A stretch of 64,000 nt of DNA from Pseudomonas sp. GV071 (GCF_003050835.1 NZ_QAOJ01000007.1:1-64000); one strand, 5' to 3'. Shown: positions 53,701 through 63,839, numbered from the stretch's first letter. Notes: generated by a model from the sequence alone, not told the origin. Numbers and translations: made by a program.

Positions 53701-53799
53701 GCGTCGTCCCAGCGCAGGCTGGGACCCAGGTTCGGTAATCAATCAGCGGACGGTAATCCACTGCAAGGTTCTGGATCCCAGCCTGCGCTGGGATGACGG
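53701..53799. repeat. Inverted TTCTGGATCCCAGCC repeat, copy B
   Basis: GCGTCGTCCCAGCGCAGGCT...CCCAG (53701-53729) and its inverse TTCTGGATCCCAGCCTGCGC...GATGACGG (53769-53799), about 40 bases apart. The order of halves is the reverse of copy A at 43420-43500. Confidence 0.8.
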
Positions 53800-53824
53800 T
53801 GTCCCGGGGATCGGGGTGGGAAAA

Positions 53825-54256
53825 CTATCGATGCAACCGATTCAACCCCGGCGGCAGGCCGGTGCTGTCCACCGCGGTCCACGGCCCATTGGCGTAGGTC
53901 GCCCACTTCCAGCCATTGTCCCAGCGGTAGTAGGTGCGTTCGCGGTAATACAGGTTGGGCACCTTATCCAATACATACACACCCAACTGGGTATCCCAGT
54001 AGCTGCTCACGCCAGGCGGCGGGGCGAAGTGTGGGTGGGCTTTCATCCGCGTGGTGGCCGGTGCCTGGGTGGGCAGCGGCGCACTTTTCGGTTGCTGGGT
54101 GGAGCGTTGCGGGGTGTCCGGGGTGGTGCTCGGCGGCAGCGGGAACGGCTGTGGTTGCGACTGCGGCGAAATGGGTGGCGCGCTACAGCCGGCTAACAGC
54201 ACGAGCAATACCGCGGCAGCGCAGCGCGCTGTGTTCACACCCATCTGAGTTGTCAT
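53825..54256 (-). CDS. Proline-rich lipoprotein downstream of ccmI
   Basis: A 143-aa lipoprotein with lipobox LLAGC (Cys24), a proline/glutamine-rich linker (~residues 25-70), and a small aromatic C-terminal domain [47 protein letters not shown]. Its ATG overlaps the ccmI stop by four bases (ATGA), so it is translated with the ccm operon. The function is unknown. The tryptophan/tyrosine-rich end could bind a surface or cell-wall ligand, but that is only a guess. Confidence 0.75.
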   Translation of the reverse strand: MTTQMGVNTARCAAAVLLVLLAGCSAPPISPQSQPQPFPLPPSTTPDTPQRSTQQPKSAPLPTQAPATTRMKAHPHFAPPPGVSSYWDTQLGVYVLDKVPNLYYRERTYYRWDNGWKWATYANGPWTAVDSTGLPPGLNRLHR

Positions 54257-55467
54257 TGTGCCTGTCCGTCTGCCGAATCGATGGTCAGCTGTTGCTGATC
54301 CTTGCTGCTACTGGCCAAGGGCTGGCTGCGACCAATCCACTCGCCCGCCTTGGCGTTGCCTGCCCGCGAGATGCGAGCTTGCAGTATGACCTGAGGGAAG
54401 TTGGAGAGTTTCAGTTGCGGCATCATCGCGTCGCTGTCGGCCAGGCTGACCTCGGCCGGAAGGTCGGCGACGGTCAGGCGTTTCACCGCCAGCGGCATCG
54501 GTGGGCCGGACGCGGCGCGGGCGAACACGAACACGCTGTCGCCCGGTTGCACCTTGGCTTGCACGTCTGCCGCCAGTTGCACACGCACCTTCAACACCGC
54601 GCCGCTTTCGGCAACGGCGGCCGGCTGCTGCGCGGCTTGCTGGTCGGCCGGCAGGTTGCTGCGGGCACGTTCGATACCGCCTTCGATGGCCGCGCGCGAT
54701 GGATCATCGGCGGGCATCAGGGCGACCAAGCGGCCCCAGTAGGTAACCGCATCCTGGAAGCGCTTGTCTTCGAAGGCCGCGATGCCCAGCAGGCCGAGGC
54801 TGGTGACTTCTTCCGGGTTGCCCTTGAGGGCTTCGTCGGTCAGGCCCTGCAGCTCGGCAGACCATTTTTTATCATTGCCAAAGTACTTCGCCTGGGCCAA
54901 TTGCCCAAGCAGCTCCGGCTGCCGGCCGGCCAGGGCGATGGCTCGCTCGAACGCGCTGGCGCCGTCGTTCGGGCGCTCCTGGCTCATGTAAGCGCGGCCC
55001 AGGTAGTACCAGGCTTCGGCGGAATCTGGCTGGGCTTTTACGGCCTGCTCCAGGCGCGCGGTCATTTCTTCGATGGTGCGCGGCGCCTGCGGCATTTCCT
55101 GGGTCAGCTCGACTTTGTCCAACGCGCCCCAATGCCAGTACATACCAAGCGCCAACACCGGCACCAGCACAGCGGCGGCCACTGGCACCCACTTGCCCAG
55201 CTTGGAGCTGCGCGCCAGGTCGGCGCCTTCGGTATCGGCCAGCAGCTCACGCGCGGCTTCGGCCTGGGCGGTTTGCAACTGCTCGGCGCTGAGGGTGCCG
55301 GCCTGTTGTTGAGCAGTCAGCTCCGCCACGCGTTCCTGGTACAGGGCCACGTTCAGGGCGGTGCGGTCTTCTTCGCGCTGGGCACGGCGGCCACGCAATA
55401 CGGGGATCAACAGAAATGCCAAGGCCACCAGCAACAGCAGGCCGGCAAACAGCCAGAATTCGATCAT
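54253..55467 (-). CDS. ccmI: Cytochrome c maturation protein CcmI (CycH)
   Basis: A 404-aa inner-membrane protein with two N-terminal helices ([45 protein letters not shown]) and periplasmic TPR repeats ([30 protein letters not shown]). It holds apocytochrome c and passes it to CcmF/H for haem attachment. The C-terminal part ([25 protein letters not shown]) is the extra domain found in Pseudomonas CycH. The start overlaps the ccmH stop. Confidence 0.92.
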   Translation of the reverse strand: MIEFWLFAGLLLLVALAFLLIPVLRGRRAQREEDRTALNVALYQERVAELTAQQQAGTLSAEQLQTAQAEAARELLADTEGADLARSSKLGKWVPVAAAVLVPVLALGMYWHWGALDKVELTQEMPQAPRTIEEMTARLEQAVKAQPDSAEAWYYLGRAYMSQERPNDGASAFERAIALAGRQPELLGQLAQAKYFGNDKKWSAELQGLTDEALKGNPEEVTSLGLLGIAAFEDKRFQDAVTYWGRLVALMPADDPSRAAIEGGIERARSNLPADQQAAQQPAAVAESGAVLKVRVQLAADVQAKVQPGDSVFVFARAASGPPMPLAVKRLTVADLPAEVSLADSDAMMPQLKLSNFPQVILQARISRAGNAKAGEWIGRSQPLASSSKDQQQLTIDSADGQAQ

Positions 55468-55979
55468 TGGGAATTTTTGTCCGCAGGCACAGAATTGAAT
55501 TGCTCGGTAGAAGATTGATCAGCCTTGAGCAGCGCGTCCAGACGCGCCTGCTCGTCGCCCGACAGGCCGGCGTCAGGGCCGGCAACCGCTTTGCGCCGAC
55601 GCAGGGCAATCACCACCATCACCAGAAAGCCGGTGCCCAGCGCCGCTGCCGGGCTGTACCACAGCACCAAGGTGCGGGCGGTAACGGCCGGTTTGTAGCG
55701 CACGAACTCGCCGTAGCGGTCGACCATGAAGTCGACGATCTGCTCGTTGCTTTTGCCTTCGCCGAGCATGCGGTAGATCTCTTTGCGCAGGTCCGCGGCG
55801 ATCGGTGCGTTGGAGTCGGCGATGTCCTGGTTCTGGCACTTGGGGCAGCGCAGTTCCAGGGTCAGTTGGCGAAACCGCTCGCGCTCGGCGTCGTTGGCAA
55901 ATTCATAGGTGTCGATGGCGGCCTGGGCCACACCGACCAGGCTCAGGCCCAACGCTGCTGCAGCTAGCCAACGCTTCAT
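55464..55979 (-). CDS. ccmH: Cytochrome c maturation protein CcmH (CycL)
   Basis: A 171-aa protein with a signal peptide ([20 protein letters not shown]), a periplasmic redox motif LRCPKCQN (Cys45 and Cys48), and one membrane helix near residues 105-125 ([27 protein letters not shown]). It reduces the CxxCH disulfide of apocytochrome c with CcmG. The start overlaps the ccmG stop (ATGA). Confidence 0.95.
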   Translation of the reverse strand: MKRWLAAAALGLSLVGVAQAAIDTYEFANDAERERFRQLTLELRCPKCQNQDIADSNAPIAADLRKEIYRMLGEGKSNEQIVDFMVDRYGEFVRYKPAVTARTLVLWYSPAAALGTGFLVMVVIALRRRKAVAGPDAGLSGDEQARLDALLKADQSSTEQFNSVPADKNSQ

Positions 55980-56512
55980 TGCCCGGCCTCATCGACCAGC
56001 GCCTGGTACAGGCCGGCCAATTGCTCACGCCAGACCACCTCGTCGATCACGCCGACGAACTTGTGGCGGATGATGCCCTTGCTGTCGATCAGGAAGGTTT
56101 CCGGCGCACCGTACACGCCCAGGTTCAGCCCCAGGCTGCCCTCAGCGTCATTGATGTTGAGCTGGTAGGGGTTGTGGAATTCCTTCAGCCATTTCAGCGC
56201 GGCGGCGTTGTCGTCCTTGTAGTTGACCCCGTAAACCCGCACGCCCTGCTGGGCGAGCTTGTTCAGCACCGGGTGTTCAACCCGGCAGGAAATGCACCAG
56301 GTGGCCCAGACGTTGAGCAGCGCCGGTTTGCCCAGCAGGTCGGCGCGGGTCAGGGTCTTGCCGCCATCAACCGCAGGCAGCGAGAACTCCGGCACCGGCT
56401 TTCCGATCAGGGCCGATGGCAGCTCGGAGGGATCGAGGAACAGACCGCGGTAGAGAAACACCGCGCCCACCAGAAAGACCGCCAACGGTAACAGCAACAA
56501 CGCCCGCTTCAT
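55976..56512 (-). CDS. ccmG: Thiol:disulfide interchange protein CcmG (DsbE)
   Basis: A 178-aa thioredoxin-fold protein anchored by an N-terminal helix. The active site is WATWCISC (Cys73 and Cys76), a WCxxC typical of CcmG, followed by RVEHPVLNKLAQQGVRVYGVNYKDD and the cis-proline loop GAPETFLID. It feeds electrons from DsbD-type proteins to CcmH and apocytochrome c. The start overlaps the ccmF stop. Confidence 0.95.
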   Translation of the reverse strand: MKRALLLLPLAVFLVGAVFLYRGLFLDPSELPSALIGKPVPEFSLPAVDGGKTLTRADLLGKPALLNVWATWCISCRVEHPVLNKLAQQGVRVYGVNYKDDNAAALKWLKEFHNPYQLNINDAEGSLGLNLGVYGAPETFLIDSKGIIRHKFVGVIDEVVWREQLAGLYQALVDEAGQ

Positions 56513-58497
56513 GCCTGTGCTCCACTCAGGCCCAAGGCTTCACGCACTCGGGTTTTGACTTTGACCCGGTAGCGCCGGTCCAGCGCTGCCAGAAGACCAC
56601 CGAAGCCGGTGAGCAAACCGCCGAACCAGATCCAGCGCACGAAAGGTTTGACGTGAATGCGCACGGCCCAGGCGCCGTTATCCAGCGGCTCGCCGAGGGC
56701 GATGTAGATGTCGCGGGTGAAACCGGCGTCGATGCCGGCTTCGGTCATCACCGATTGCTGCACGCTGTACAGGCGTTTTTCCGGGTGCAACACGGCCACT
56801 TCCTGGCCGTCTTCGATTACCCGTACGGTGCCGCGGTCGGAGGTGAAGTTGGGGCCCTGGAAGTGCTCGGCGCCATCGAAGATAAAGTGGTAGCCGCCGA
56901 GGTCGGTGGACTCGCCACGCTCCATGCGCATGTCGCGCTGGGCGCTGTTCTGGCTCGACAACACCACGCCCAAGGCGCACACGGCGATACCGAAGTGAGC
57001 GAGTTGCATGCCCCAGTAGCTGCGGGTCAGTTTGCCCAGGCCCTTGAGCAGGCCGGTGTTGCGGGTTTTATCCAGCAGATCGCGCACCCCGGCCAGCAGC
57101 ACCCAGGCGGCCAGCAGGCAGACGGCGAGCACCGCCCAGTTGAAGTCGCCAAGCACCATCGAGGCCACGCCACCGAGCACCACGCTGGCGATCAGCACCG
57201 GACCGAGCATGCCCAGCAGCCATTTCACCGGGGTGTCTTTCCAGCGCACCAGCACACCGACCGCCATCACCACCATCAGCAGGCTCATCAGCGGCACGAA
57301 CAACGCGTTGAAATAGGGAGGACCAACCGACAGCTTGGCGCCAGTCAGGGCATCCAGTACCAGCGGGTAGAGGGTGCCGAGCAAAATCATCGAGGCGGCA
57401 ACCACCAGCACCAGGTTGTTACCCAGCAGAAGCATTTCCCGCGACCAGGGGGCAAAGCCCACCTGGCTTTTCACCACTGGCGCACGCAGGGCGAACAGGG
57501 TCAGCGAGCCACCGACCACCAGCAGCAGGAACGCCAGAATGAACACACCGCGCTCGGGGTCCGAGGCAAATGCGTGCACCGAGGTCAGCACCCCGGAACG
57601 AACCAGGAAGGTACCGAGCAAACTCAGGGAGAACGCCGCGATGGCCAGCAGCACGGTCCAGCTTTTGAACACGCCGCGTTTCTCCGTGACCGCCAGCGAG
57701 TGGATCAGCGCCGTGCCCACCAGCCAGGGCATGAACGAGGCGTTTTCCACCGGGTCCCAGAACCACCAGCCGCCCCAGCCGAGTTCGTAGTACGCCCACC
57801 AGGAACCGAGGGTGATGCCGATGCCGAGGAAGGCCCAGGCAACAATGGTCCAGGGCCGCGACCAGCGCGCCCAGGCGGCGTCCAGACGGCCACCGAGCAA
57901 GGCGGCGATGGCGAAGGAGAACGCCACGGAGAAACCGACATAGCCCATGTACAGCATCGGCGGGTGCACGATCAGGCCGATGTCCTGCAGCAGCGGGTTG
58001 AGGTCACGACCGTCCACCGGGCTTTGCGGCAGCAGGCGCTCGAAGGGGTTGGAGGTGATGATCAGAAACAGCAGAAAGCCGATGCTGATCATGCCCATCA
58101 CGCCCAGCACACGGGCCAGCATCACCTGCGGCAACTGGCGGGAGAACACCGACACGGCGAAGGTCCAGCCACCGAGAATCAAGGCCCACAGCAGCAACGA
58201 ACCTTCGTGGGCACCCCACACGGCGCTGAACTTGTAGTACCAGGGCAAAGCGCTGTTGGAGTTGTTGGCGACGTAGGCCACCGAGAAATCGTCGGTCATG
58301 AACGCCCAGGTCAGGCAACCGAAGGCCAGCAGCAGGAAGCTGAACTGGCCCCAGGCGGCGGGCTGGGCCAGCCCCATCCACTGACGATCACCGCGCCAGG
58401 CGCCAATCATTGGCAAGGTGGCCTGCACCAGCGCCATGCACAGGGCGAGGATCATCGCCAGATGGCCGATTTCCGGAACGATCAGAGCCGCCATCAT
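56509..58497 (-). CDS. ccmF: Cytochrome c maturation protein CcmF, haem lyase
   Basis: A 662-aa inner-membrane protein with about 15 helices. The WWD domain motif reads [19 protein letters not shown]. The haem-ligand histidines can be placed in the [12 protein letters not shown] region (WGAHEGS), [21 protein letters not shown] and the second-half segment LAHFGIAV. It ligates haem from CcmE to apocytochrome c. It overlaps ccmE and ccmG by four bases. Confidence 0.96.
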   Translation of the reverse strand: MMAALIVPEIGHLAMILALCMALVQATLPMIGAWRGDRQWMGLAQPAAWGQFSFLLLAFGCLTWAFMTDDFSVAYVANNSNSALPWYYKFSAVWGAHEGSLLLWALILGGWTFAVSVFSRQLPQVMLARVLGVMGMISIGFLLFLIITSNPFERLLPQSPVDGRDLNPLLQDIGLIVHPPMLYMGYVGFSVAFSFAIAALLGGRLDAAWARWSRPWTIVAWAFLGIGITLGSWWAYYELGWGGWWFWDPVENASFMPWLVGTALIHSLAVTEKRGVFKSWTVLLAIAAFSLSLLGTFLVRSGVLTSVHAFASDPERGVFILAFLLLVVGGSLTLFALRAPVVKSQVGFAPWSREMLLLGNNLVLVVAASMILLGTLYPLVLDALTGAKLSVGPPYFNALFVPLMSLLMVVMAVGVLVRWKDTPVKWLLGMLGPVLIASVVLGGVASMVLGDFNWAVLAVCLLAAWVLLAGVRDLLDKTRNTGLLKGLGKLTRSYWGMQLAHFGIAVCALGVVLSSQNSAQRDMRMERGESTDLGGYHFIFDGAEHFQGPNFTSDRGTVRVIEDGQEVAVLHPEKRLYSVQQSVMTEAGIDAGFTRDIYIALGEPLDNGAWAVRIHVKPFVRWIWFGGLLTGFGGLLAALDRRYRVKVKTRVREALGLSGAQA

Positions 58498-58976
58498 GGT
58501 TGTTTCTCCGCGTTGGCCGGGGCATACGCCGCGCCATCCTGAGGCGCGGACTGGCCGCTGTCTTTGAGCGCCTTGGTGACTTCCGGCGGCATGTATTTTT
58601 CGTCGTGCTTGGCCAGCACTTCATCGGCGATCAGCACGCCGTCAGCATTCAATTTGCCAAGGGCGACGATGCCCTGCCCTTCGCGGAACAGGTCCGGGAG
58701 GATGCCGCGGTAGCGGATGGTCACGCTCTTGGCGAAATCGGTGACCACGAACTGCACGTCCAGTGAGTCGCCGCTGCGTACCAGCGAGCCCTTCTCGACC
58801 ATGCCACCGGCGCGGATGCGGGTGTCGTGGGGTACTTCGCCATTGGCGATCTGGGTGGGGGTGTAGAACAGGTTGATGTTCTGCTGCAGGGCGCTGAGCG
58901 CCAGGCCGACGGCAATGCCCACCCCGGCGACGATGCCGAGGATGATCAACAGGCGCTTTTTACGCAGCGGATTCAC
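58494..58976 (-). CDS. ccmE: Haem chaperone CcmE
   Basis: A 160-aa periplasmic protein anchored by an N-terminal helix ([22 protein letters not shown]) with an OB fold. The haem-binding histidine is His124 in LAKHDEKY, with Tyr128 as axial ligand. It carries haem from CcmC to CcmF. The start overlaps the ccmD stop. Confidence 0.96.
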   Translation of the reverse strand: MNPLRKKRLLIILGIVAGVGIAVGLALSALQQNINLFYTPTQIANGEVPHDTRIRAGGMVEKGSLVRSGDSLDVQFVVTDFAKSVTIRYRGILPDLFREGQGIVALGKLNADGVLIADEVLAKHDEKYMPPEVTKALKDSGQSAPQDGAAYAPANAEKQP

Positions 58977-59149
58977 TTCTGACTCTCCCGGCGCAAACGG
59001 CGCGCCTCTTCTTGCAGGTAACGACGGCGGGCCAGAATTGGCAGCGCGACGTTGAGGGCCAACACCGCCAGGCTGATGCCATAAGCGGTCCAGACGTACA
59101 GACCATGGTGACCCATGGCGAGGAAATCACTGAACGAGGCAAAGCTCAT
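58973..59149 (-). CDS. ccmD: Haem exporter protein CcmD
   Basis: A 58-aa inner-membrane peptide ([37 protein letters not shown]) with one helix and a charged cytoplasmic end. It helps release haem-loaded CcmE from CcmABC. The open frame extends further up, inside ccmC in another phase; the ATG at 59149 overlaps the ccmC stop and gives the family size. Confidence 0.92.
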   Translation of the reverse strand: MSFASFSDFLAMGHHGLYVWTAYGISLAVLALNVALPILARRRYLQEEARRLRRESQK

Positions 59150-59907
59150 CGCACGCCCCCTTGCGCTATCTGCTGCGCCACTTCGTCCTTCACCCAACTG
59201 GCGCGGGCTTCGCGCTTGAGCACTTCCAGGCGCATGCGCATCAGCAGCACGGCGCCGAAGAAGCAGTAGAAACCCAGCACCATGAGCAGCAGCGGCAACC
59301 ACATTTCCGCCGGCATGGCCGGGCGTTCGGTGATTTTGAAGGTGGCGCCCTGGTGCAGGGTGTTCCACCACTCCACCGAGTATTTGATGATCGGGATGTT
59401 CACCACGCCCACCAGCGCCAGCACTGCACAGGCTTTGGCCGCGCTGTCACGGTTGCTGATAGCGTTGCCCAGCGCAATAACACCGAAGTACAGAAACAAC
59501 AGAATCAGCATCGACGTCAGGCGGGCATCCCACACCCACCACGAGCCCCAGGTCGGCTTGCCCCAGATGGCGCCGGTGAGCAGCGCGATGGCGGTCATCC
59601 AGGCACCGATGGGCGCGGCGGACTGCAAGGCGACGTCGGCGATTTTCATCTTCCACACCAGGCCCACCAGGCCGGCGATCGCCAACAGCACATAGCAGGA
59701 CTGCGCCAGCATGGCCGCCGGCACGTGGATATAGATGATGCGAAAGCTATTGCCCTGCTGGTAATCCGGAGGCGCGAACGCCAGCCCCCAGACCAGGCCG
59801 GTGGCGATCAGCAGCACGGCCGCCACGCTCAACCAGGGCAGCCAGCGGCCGCTGATCTGGTAGAACCATTTGGGCGAGCCCCATTTGTGAAACCAAGTCC
59901 AATTCAT
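59146..59907 (-). CDS. ccmC: Haem transporter subunit CcmC
   Basis: A 253-aa inner-membrane protein with six helices and the tryptophan-rich WWD motif [15 protein letters not shown]. The haem-ligand histidines lie in IYIHVPAAM and WWNTLHQGA. It loads haem onto CcmE. The frame could start at 59967, but [16 protein letters not shown] at 59907 is the usual beginning. Confidence 0.95.
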   Translation of the reverse strand: MNWTWFHKWGSPKWFYQISGRWLPWLSVAAVLLIATGLVWGLAFAPPDYQQGNSFRIIYIHVPAAMLAQSCYVLLAIAGLVGLVWKMKIADVALQSAAPIGAWMTAIALLTGAIWGKPTWGSWWVWDARLTSMLILLFLYFGVIALGNAISNRDSAAKACAVLALVGVVNIPIIKYSVEWWNTLHQGATFKITERPAMPAEMWLPLLLMVLGFYCFFGAVLLMRMRLEVLKREARASWVKDEVAQQIAQGGVR

Positions 59908-59926
59908 CAGGGTAACCACGTATTTA

Positions 59927-60598
59927 TTATTCGCCGACGCTAATGGCCAGGCCTGCGGCGGTCGCAAAAGGTGTCAGGGTAATGGCCAGGGCCGTAAGGC
60001 TGGCCATCCACAGCAAGTAACCGACCACTGGTAGCCCCTGCAACGAGGCTTGCAGCGCCCCGCTGCCGAGGATCAGCACGGGGATGTACAGCGGCAGAAT
60101 CAGCAGCGCCAGCAACAGGCCACCGCGTTTCAGGCCGACGGTCAGTGCCGCCCCCACAGCGCCCAACAGGCTGAGCACCGGGGTTCCCAAAAGCAACGTC
60201 ATCAACAAAACCGGAATGCACTGGCTCGGCAAACCGAGCATCAGCGCCAGCAAGGGCGCTAGCAAGACCAGGGCCAGGCCGGAAAACAGCCAGTGTGCCA
60301 GCACCTTGGCCAATACCAGAAGAGCCAGGGGGTGCGACGAAAGGACCCACTGCTCCAACGAACCGTCTTCGAAATCACTGCGAAACAGGCCGTCTAGCGA
60401 GAGCAATACAGCCAACAGTGCAGCGACCCAGATCAGCCCCGGCGACAAGGTTTGCAACAGTTGGCTTTCCGGCCCCACCGCTAGCGGGAACAAGGCGATG
60501 ACGATGGCGAAGAACACCAGCGGATTGGCCAACTCGGCCGGGCGGCGGAACAACAGACGGGCTTCGCGGGCCACCAACAGGGTAAATACGTTACTCAT
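59927..60598 (-). CDS. ccmB: Haem exporter permease CcmB
   Basis: A 223-aa inner-membrane protein with six helices and the family start [34 protein letters not shown]. It has the [20 protein letters not shown] segment that contacts CcmA. It forms the channel-like partner of the CcmA ATPase. ATG 60598 overlaps the ccmA stop by four bases; the longer frame to 60694 lies inside ccmA. Confidence 0.95.
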   Translation of the reverse strand: MSNVFTLLVAREARLLFRRPAELANPLVFFAIVIALFPLAVGPESQLLQTLSPGLIWVAALLAVLLSLDGLFRSDFEDGSLEQWVLSSHPLALLVLAKVLAHWLFSGLALVLLAPLLALMLGLPSQCIPVLLMTLLLGTPVLSLLGAVGAALTVGLKRGGLLLALLILPLYIPVLILGSGALQASLQGLPVVGYLLWMASLTALAITLTPFATAAGLAISVGE

Positions 60599-61230
60599 GC
60601 GTGGCGTTGCCCCAGGTCCAGTTCGCGGTAGCCTGCGGGCATCTGCGCCAAGCTGTGGTGGGTGGTCAACACCACCATGCCGCCCTGTTCGCAATGCTGC
60701 GCCAGGTGCGCCTCTAATTGTGCGACACCTGTTTTATCCAACGCGGTAAACGGCTCATCCAGAATCCACAGCGGCGGCGGGGCCAGATACAAACGCGCCA
60801 ACGCCACGCGGCGCTGCTGGCCTGCCGACAAGGTGTGGCAGGGAACATCTTCAAAACCGCGCAGGCCGACCTGCTCCAGCGCCTGCCAGATGGCGTCGCG
60901 GCTGGCGGGTTGGTGCAAGGCGCAGAGCCAGGTGAGGTTTTCTTCAGCGGTGAGCAGGCCCTTGATGCCCGCCGCGTGGCCGAGCCACAGCAGGTTGCGC
61001 GCCAGCTCATGGCGTTGCTTGGCCAGCGGCTGGCCATTGAGCAACACTTCACCAGCGGTGGGTTGCATCAGCCCGGCGAGCAAGCGCAGCAGGCTGGTCT
61101 TGCCGCTGCCGTTGGGGCCGCTGATCTGCAGCATTTCCCCGGCGGCCAGACGCAGCTCCAGGCGCTCGAAGAGCATGCGCCAGTCCCGCTCGCAGGCGAG
61201 CGCCACAGCTTCGAGTAAGGGGCTATTCAA
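60595..61230 (-). CDS. ccmA: Haem exporter ATPase CcmA
   Basis: A 211-aa cytoplasmic ABC ATPase. Walker A GPNGSGKT (38-45), signature [13 protein letters not shown], Walker [13 protein letters not shown] and the H-loop TTHHS are all present. ATP hydrolysis releases haem-CcmE from CcmCD. It is the first gene of the operon ccmABCDEFGHI plus the lipoprotein gene. All links except ccmB-ccmC overlap. Confidence 0.96.
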   Translation of the reverse strand: MNSPLLEAVALACERDWRMLFERLELRLAAGEMLQISGPNGSGKTSLLRLLAGLMQPTAGEVLLNGQPLAKQRHELARNLLWLGHAAGIKGLLTAEENLTWLCALHQPASRDAIWQALEQVGLRGFEDVPCHTLSAGQQRRVALARLYLAPPPLWILDEPFTALDKTGVAQLEAHLAQHCEQGGMVVLTTHHSLAQMPAGYRELDLGQRHA

Positions 61231-61326
61231 GGATAGGCTGACCTTCGGGCTAGGGGCCGGAGATAAAATCCGGGTAGGCAGGTTTTGCCCTGCATTTCGC
61301 TATCAAGTCCAGGCAAGCTTGGCCGC

Positions 61327-61332
61327 TATACT
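61327..61332 (+). promoter_or_regulatory. Possible -10 element of the fliK-like gene
   Basis: TATACT stands 99 bases before the start codon in the 200-bp gap shared with ccmA. The -35 region is weak. Confidence 0.3.
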
Positions 61333-61430
61333 CAGGCAAGCCAACAGCACGGCCGACCCGGACGGGGCGGCATTATACATGTCATGCCCGCCCCTCGAAG
61401 CTGGCTTTTTCGACAGGTTGTAAACCGCCG

Positions 61431-63002
61431 ATGAGCGAAATCAGTAGCACTCGCCCACTCCCCCCGGTCACCCCGACCACGCGACCGAACACTTCGGTGG
61501 CCGACGCCGCAGTGAAACTGCTGCAACCGCTGGGCGACCTGCTGGCGGTAGGCGACAGCACCACGGCCGAAGTGGTCAGCGTCAAAGACCTCGCACAGAA
61601 TTTCCAGCAGGTGCTGCTCAAGCTCAACCTGGCCACCGGCCAGCCTGCCACCGTACAAGCCACCACCAACCAGCCGCTGGTGCCGGGCAGCACTGTAGGC
61701 GTCACCGCCGTCACCGATACTCGCTTGTCGGTGGTGCTGCAAATTGCTGCCGGCGGCAACCCACTGACCAGCCTGGATGGCGACGCCATGCCGCCGGGCA
61801 CGGTAATCCAGGGCAAGGTCGAATCCAGCCAGGCCTTTGTGCAACAGCACACCCAGCAGGTGCTGAACAAGGTGGTGATGAGTTTGCTGAATACCTCCAT
61901 GGCGGGCAGCAAGCTGGCCTTGGAAACGCCGTTGAATCTGCCGGTCGGCAGCCTGCTCACCGCCCAGGTGCAGAGCAACCAATCGCTGGCCTTTCTGCCA
62001 CTGAGCGGGCGCCTCGACCAGTTGGAACTGGGCCAACAGCTGGGTAGCCAACAGGCACGCCAGGGCTCGCTGGAAAACCTGCTGAAATCCCTGCAAGGCC
62101 TGAGCGGTAAAGAAGGCTTGCCCGAGGGGGTGCGTGCCAGCATCGACAAGTTGCTCGGCTCCTTGCCCGATGGCGCCCAGCTCAGCGACTCCAAAGGCCT
62201 GGCCCAGGCCCTGGAAAAAAGCGGCATGTTCCTCGAAGCCAAGCTGCTCAGCGGCAACACCGCCGGCCTGTCGCAAGACATGAAAGCCAACCTGCTGCGT
62301 CTGATCGCGCAGATTCTGCCGGCCTTGCCCAGTGGCACCGCGATCAACCCCAACACCATCGGCGCCAACCTCGGCCAGGCATTGCCGGTATTTCTACGGA
62401 ACGCCCTGGGCGCCCTGGGGCAAACCGGGGTCAAGCAACCGGGCCTGAGCTTTCCCCTGCCGACCAAGCTGCAGCAGGAGCTAGAAAAGGAAGGCGACCT
62501 GGAAAGCCTGCTCAAGCTCGCCGCTGCCGCCGTCTCGCGACTGCAGACACACCAACTGTCCAGCCTGGCGCAAAGCCAACTGACACCGGAGGGCAACCTG
62601 CTCACCACCTGGCAAATGGAAGTGCCGATGCGTAACCAGCAGGACCTGGTGCCGCTGCAGCTGAAAATGCAGCGCGAGGACGTGCAGGAAGAAAAACAGA
62701 ACGGCAAAGGCGGCAAGAAAGGTCAGCAGCAAGAACCAGTGTGGCGCATCGAACTGGCCTTCGACCTCGCCCCGCTCGGCCCGCTACAAGTGCAGGCGCA
62801 GATTGCCCGTGGCAGCCTCACCAGTCAGCTGTGGGCCGAGAAGATCAGCACCGTGCAGTTGATCGACAAGGAACTGGGCACGTTGCGCGACCGCCTCACC
62901 GCGGCCGGCCTGAATGTCGGCGAACTGGAGTGTCAGCAAGGTTTCCCCCCGCAAGGCCCGCGGACCACCCTCGAACAACGCTGGATCGACGACAAAGCAT
63001 GA
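61431..63002 (+). CDS. FliK-like flagellar hook-length control family protein
   Basis: A 523-aa protein. The first ~380 residues are a low-complexity Gln/Leu/Gly-rich ruler-like region. The C-terminal ~130 residues (WQMEVPMRNQQDLVPLQLKMQRED...WRIELAFDLAPLGPLQVQAQIARGSLTSQLWAEKISTVQLIDKELGTLRDRLTAAGLNVGELECQQG) match the Flg_hook domain of FliK. The lysine-rich insert EEKQNGKGGKKGQQQ breaks the domain. It stands apart from the main flagellar genes, next to ccm and chemotaxis genes as in other pseudomonads, and may be a second FliK-type protein. Confidence 0.8.
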   Translation: MSEISSTRPLPPVTPTTRPNTSVADAAVKLLQPLGDLLAVGDSTTAEVVSVKDLAQNFQQVLLKLNLATGQPATVQATTNQPLVPGSTVGVTAVTDTRLSVVLQIAAGGNPLTSLDGDAMPPGTVIQGKVESSQAFVQQHTQQVLNKVVMSLLNTSMAGSKLALETPLNLPVGSLLTAQVQSNQSLAFLPLSGRLDQLELGQQLGSQQARQGSLENLLKSLQGLSGKEGLPEGVRASIDKLLGSLPDGAQLSDSKGLAQALEKSGMFLEAKLLSGNTAGLSQDMKANLLRLIAQILPALPSGTAINPNTIGANLGQALPVFLRNALGALGQTGVKQPGLSFPLPTKLQQELEKEGDLESLLKLAAAAVSRLQTHQLSSLAQSQLTPEGNLLTTWQMEVPMRNQQDLVPLQLKMQREDVQEEKQNGKGGKKGQQQEPVWRIELAFDLAPLGPLQVQAQIARGSLTSQLWAEKISTVQLIDKELGTLRDRLTAAGLNVGELECQQGFPPQGPRTTLEQRWIDDKA

Positions 63003-63331
63003 AACGCGAAGCCCCCCGCCAGGCGATTGCCCTCACCTACGATGGCAAGAGCGCGCCAAACCTCAGCGCCAAAGGCGACGACGAACTGGCCGAAGCGATT
63101 CTGGCGATTGCCCGTGAATACGAAGTGCCGATCTACGAAAACGCCGAGCTGGTGCGTTTGCTGGCGCGTATGGAACTGGGCGATGCGATTCCCGAAGAGC
63201 TGTACAAAAGCATCGCCGAGATCATTGCGTTTGCCTGGTACTTGAAAGGCAAAAGCCCTGAAGGGTTTGTGCCGGATGACGGCGGCGAGAAAGACGTAAC
63301 CCCGCATACGCCGCAGCCATTGCTGGATTAA
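62999..63331 (+). CDS. FlhB C-terminal-like protein (EscU/YscU/HrcU family fragment)
   Basis: A 110-aa cytoplasmic protein (AIALTYDGKSAPNLSAKGDDELAEAILAIAREYEVPIYENAELVRLLARMELGDAIPEELYKSIAEIIAFAWYLKG) equal to the part of FlhB that follows the NPTH self-cleavage site. The NPTH itself and the membrane part are absent. It starts inside the fliK-like stop (ATGA), so the two are made together. Free-standing FlhB C-termini are reported to replace the cleaved fragment of FlhB in some bacteria. Confidence 0.88.
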   Translation: MKREAPRQAIALTYDGKSAPNLSAKGDDELAEAILAIAREYEVPIYENAELVRLLARMELGDAIPEELYKSIAEIIAFAWYLKGKSPEGFVPDDGGEKDVTPHTPQPLLD

Positions 63332-63342
63332 ACGGCCGTTCC

Positions 63343-63409
63343 CGTAGGAGCGGCTTCAGCCGCGATGCTTTTACAATCCACAGCATCGCGGCTAAAGCCG
63401 CTCCTACAG
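63343..63409. repeat. Paired REP elements (inverted)
   Basis: CGTAGGAGCGGCTTCAGCCG (63343-63362) faces GCATCGCGGCTAAAGCCGCT (63383-63402), between convergent genes. Confidence 0.85.
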
Positions 63410-63431
63410 GGATTTTCGATGTAATCAGAAC

Positions 63432-63836
63432 TCAGCGCTTGGCTTGATGCAGTTTGCTGACCAGTTCGGCTTCGGCGCGGCTGAGGCCGCACGATTGGGT
63501 CAGGTCATCGACGCTGGCGCCCAGGCCGACCAACCGCGCAGCCTGGGTGAAGGAGAGGTTGCTCGGGTCGCGCTGCTCAATCTGGCTGAGCTTGTCCGGA
63601 ATCGGCGCCACGGTTCGGCGCAGTTCGTAGAGCTCTTCGCCCATGCGGATGCTACCGGTGAGGTAGGTATCCAGGCGTTTCTTCAGCTCTTTGATCGCCT
63701 GGTCGCGCAGCGCATCGCGCTGCGCCTGGTGCTCGAACTGCCGCACGAATTCGCGCTGTCGCCCGGCTAGCCAGATGCAGGTGCCGCCCAGCGTGACGCA
63801 GGCCAGGGCCAGCACCAACAGCGCGATGTCGAGCAT
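63432..63836 (-). CDS. DUF2802 family protein
   Basis: A 134-aa protein with one N-terminal membrane helix (LDIALLVLALACVTLGGTCIWLAG), a coiled-coil-like middle (REFVRQFEHQAQRDALRDQAIKELKKRLDTYL) and a C-terminal helical domain FTQAARLVGLGASVDDLTQSCGLSRAEAELVSKLHQAKR. The end resembles a helix-turn-helix or bundle and is the DUF2802 signature. It lies three bases after cheW and is co-transcribed, as in other pseudomonads; a role in the chemotaxis or motility apparatus is inferred. Confidence 0.83.
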   Translation of the reverse strand: MLDIALLVLALACVTLGGTCIWLAGRQREFVRQFEHQAQRDALRDQAIKELKKRLDTYLTGSIRMGEELYELRRTVAPIPDKLSQIEQRDPSNLSFTQAARLVGLGASVDDLTQSCGLSRAEAELVSKLHQAKR

Positions 63837-63839
63837 GGG

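Noticed and set aside
56416..58542. Open frame of 708 codons on the plus strand opposite ccmF
   Set aside because: It is antisense to a well-conserved membrane protein gene, and its composition (His/Gln-rich) is that of a shadow frame.
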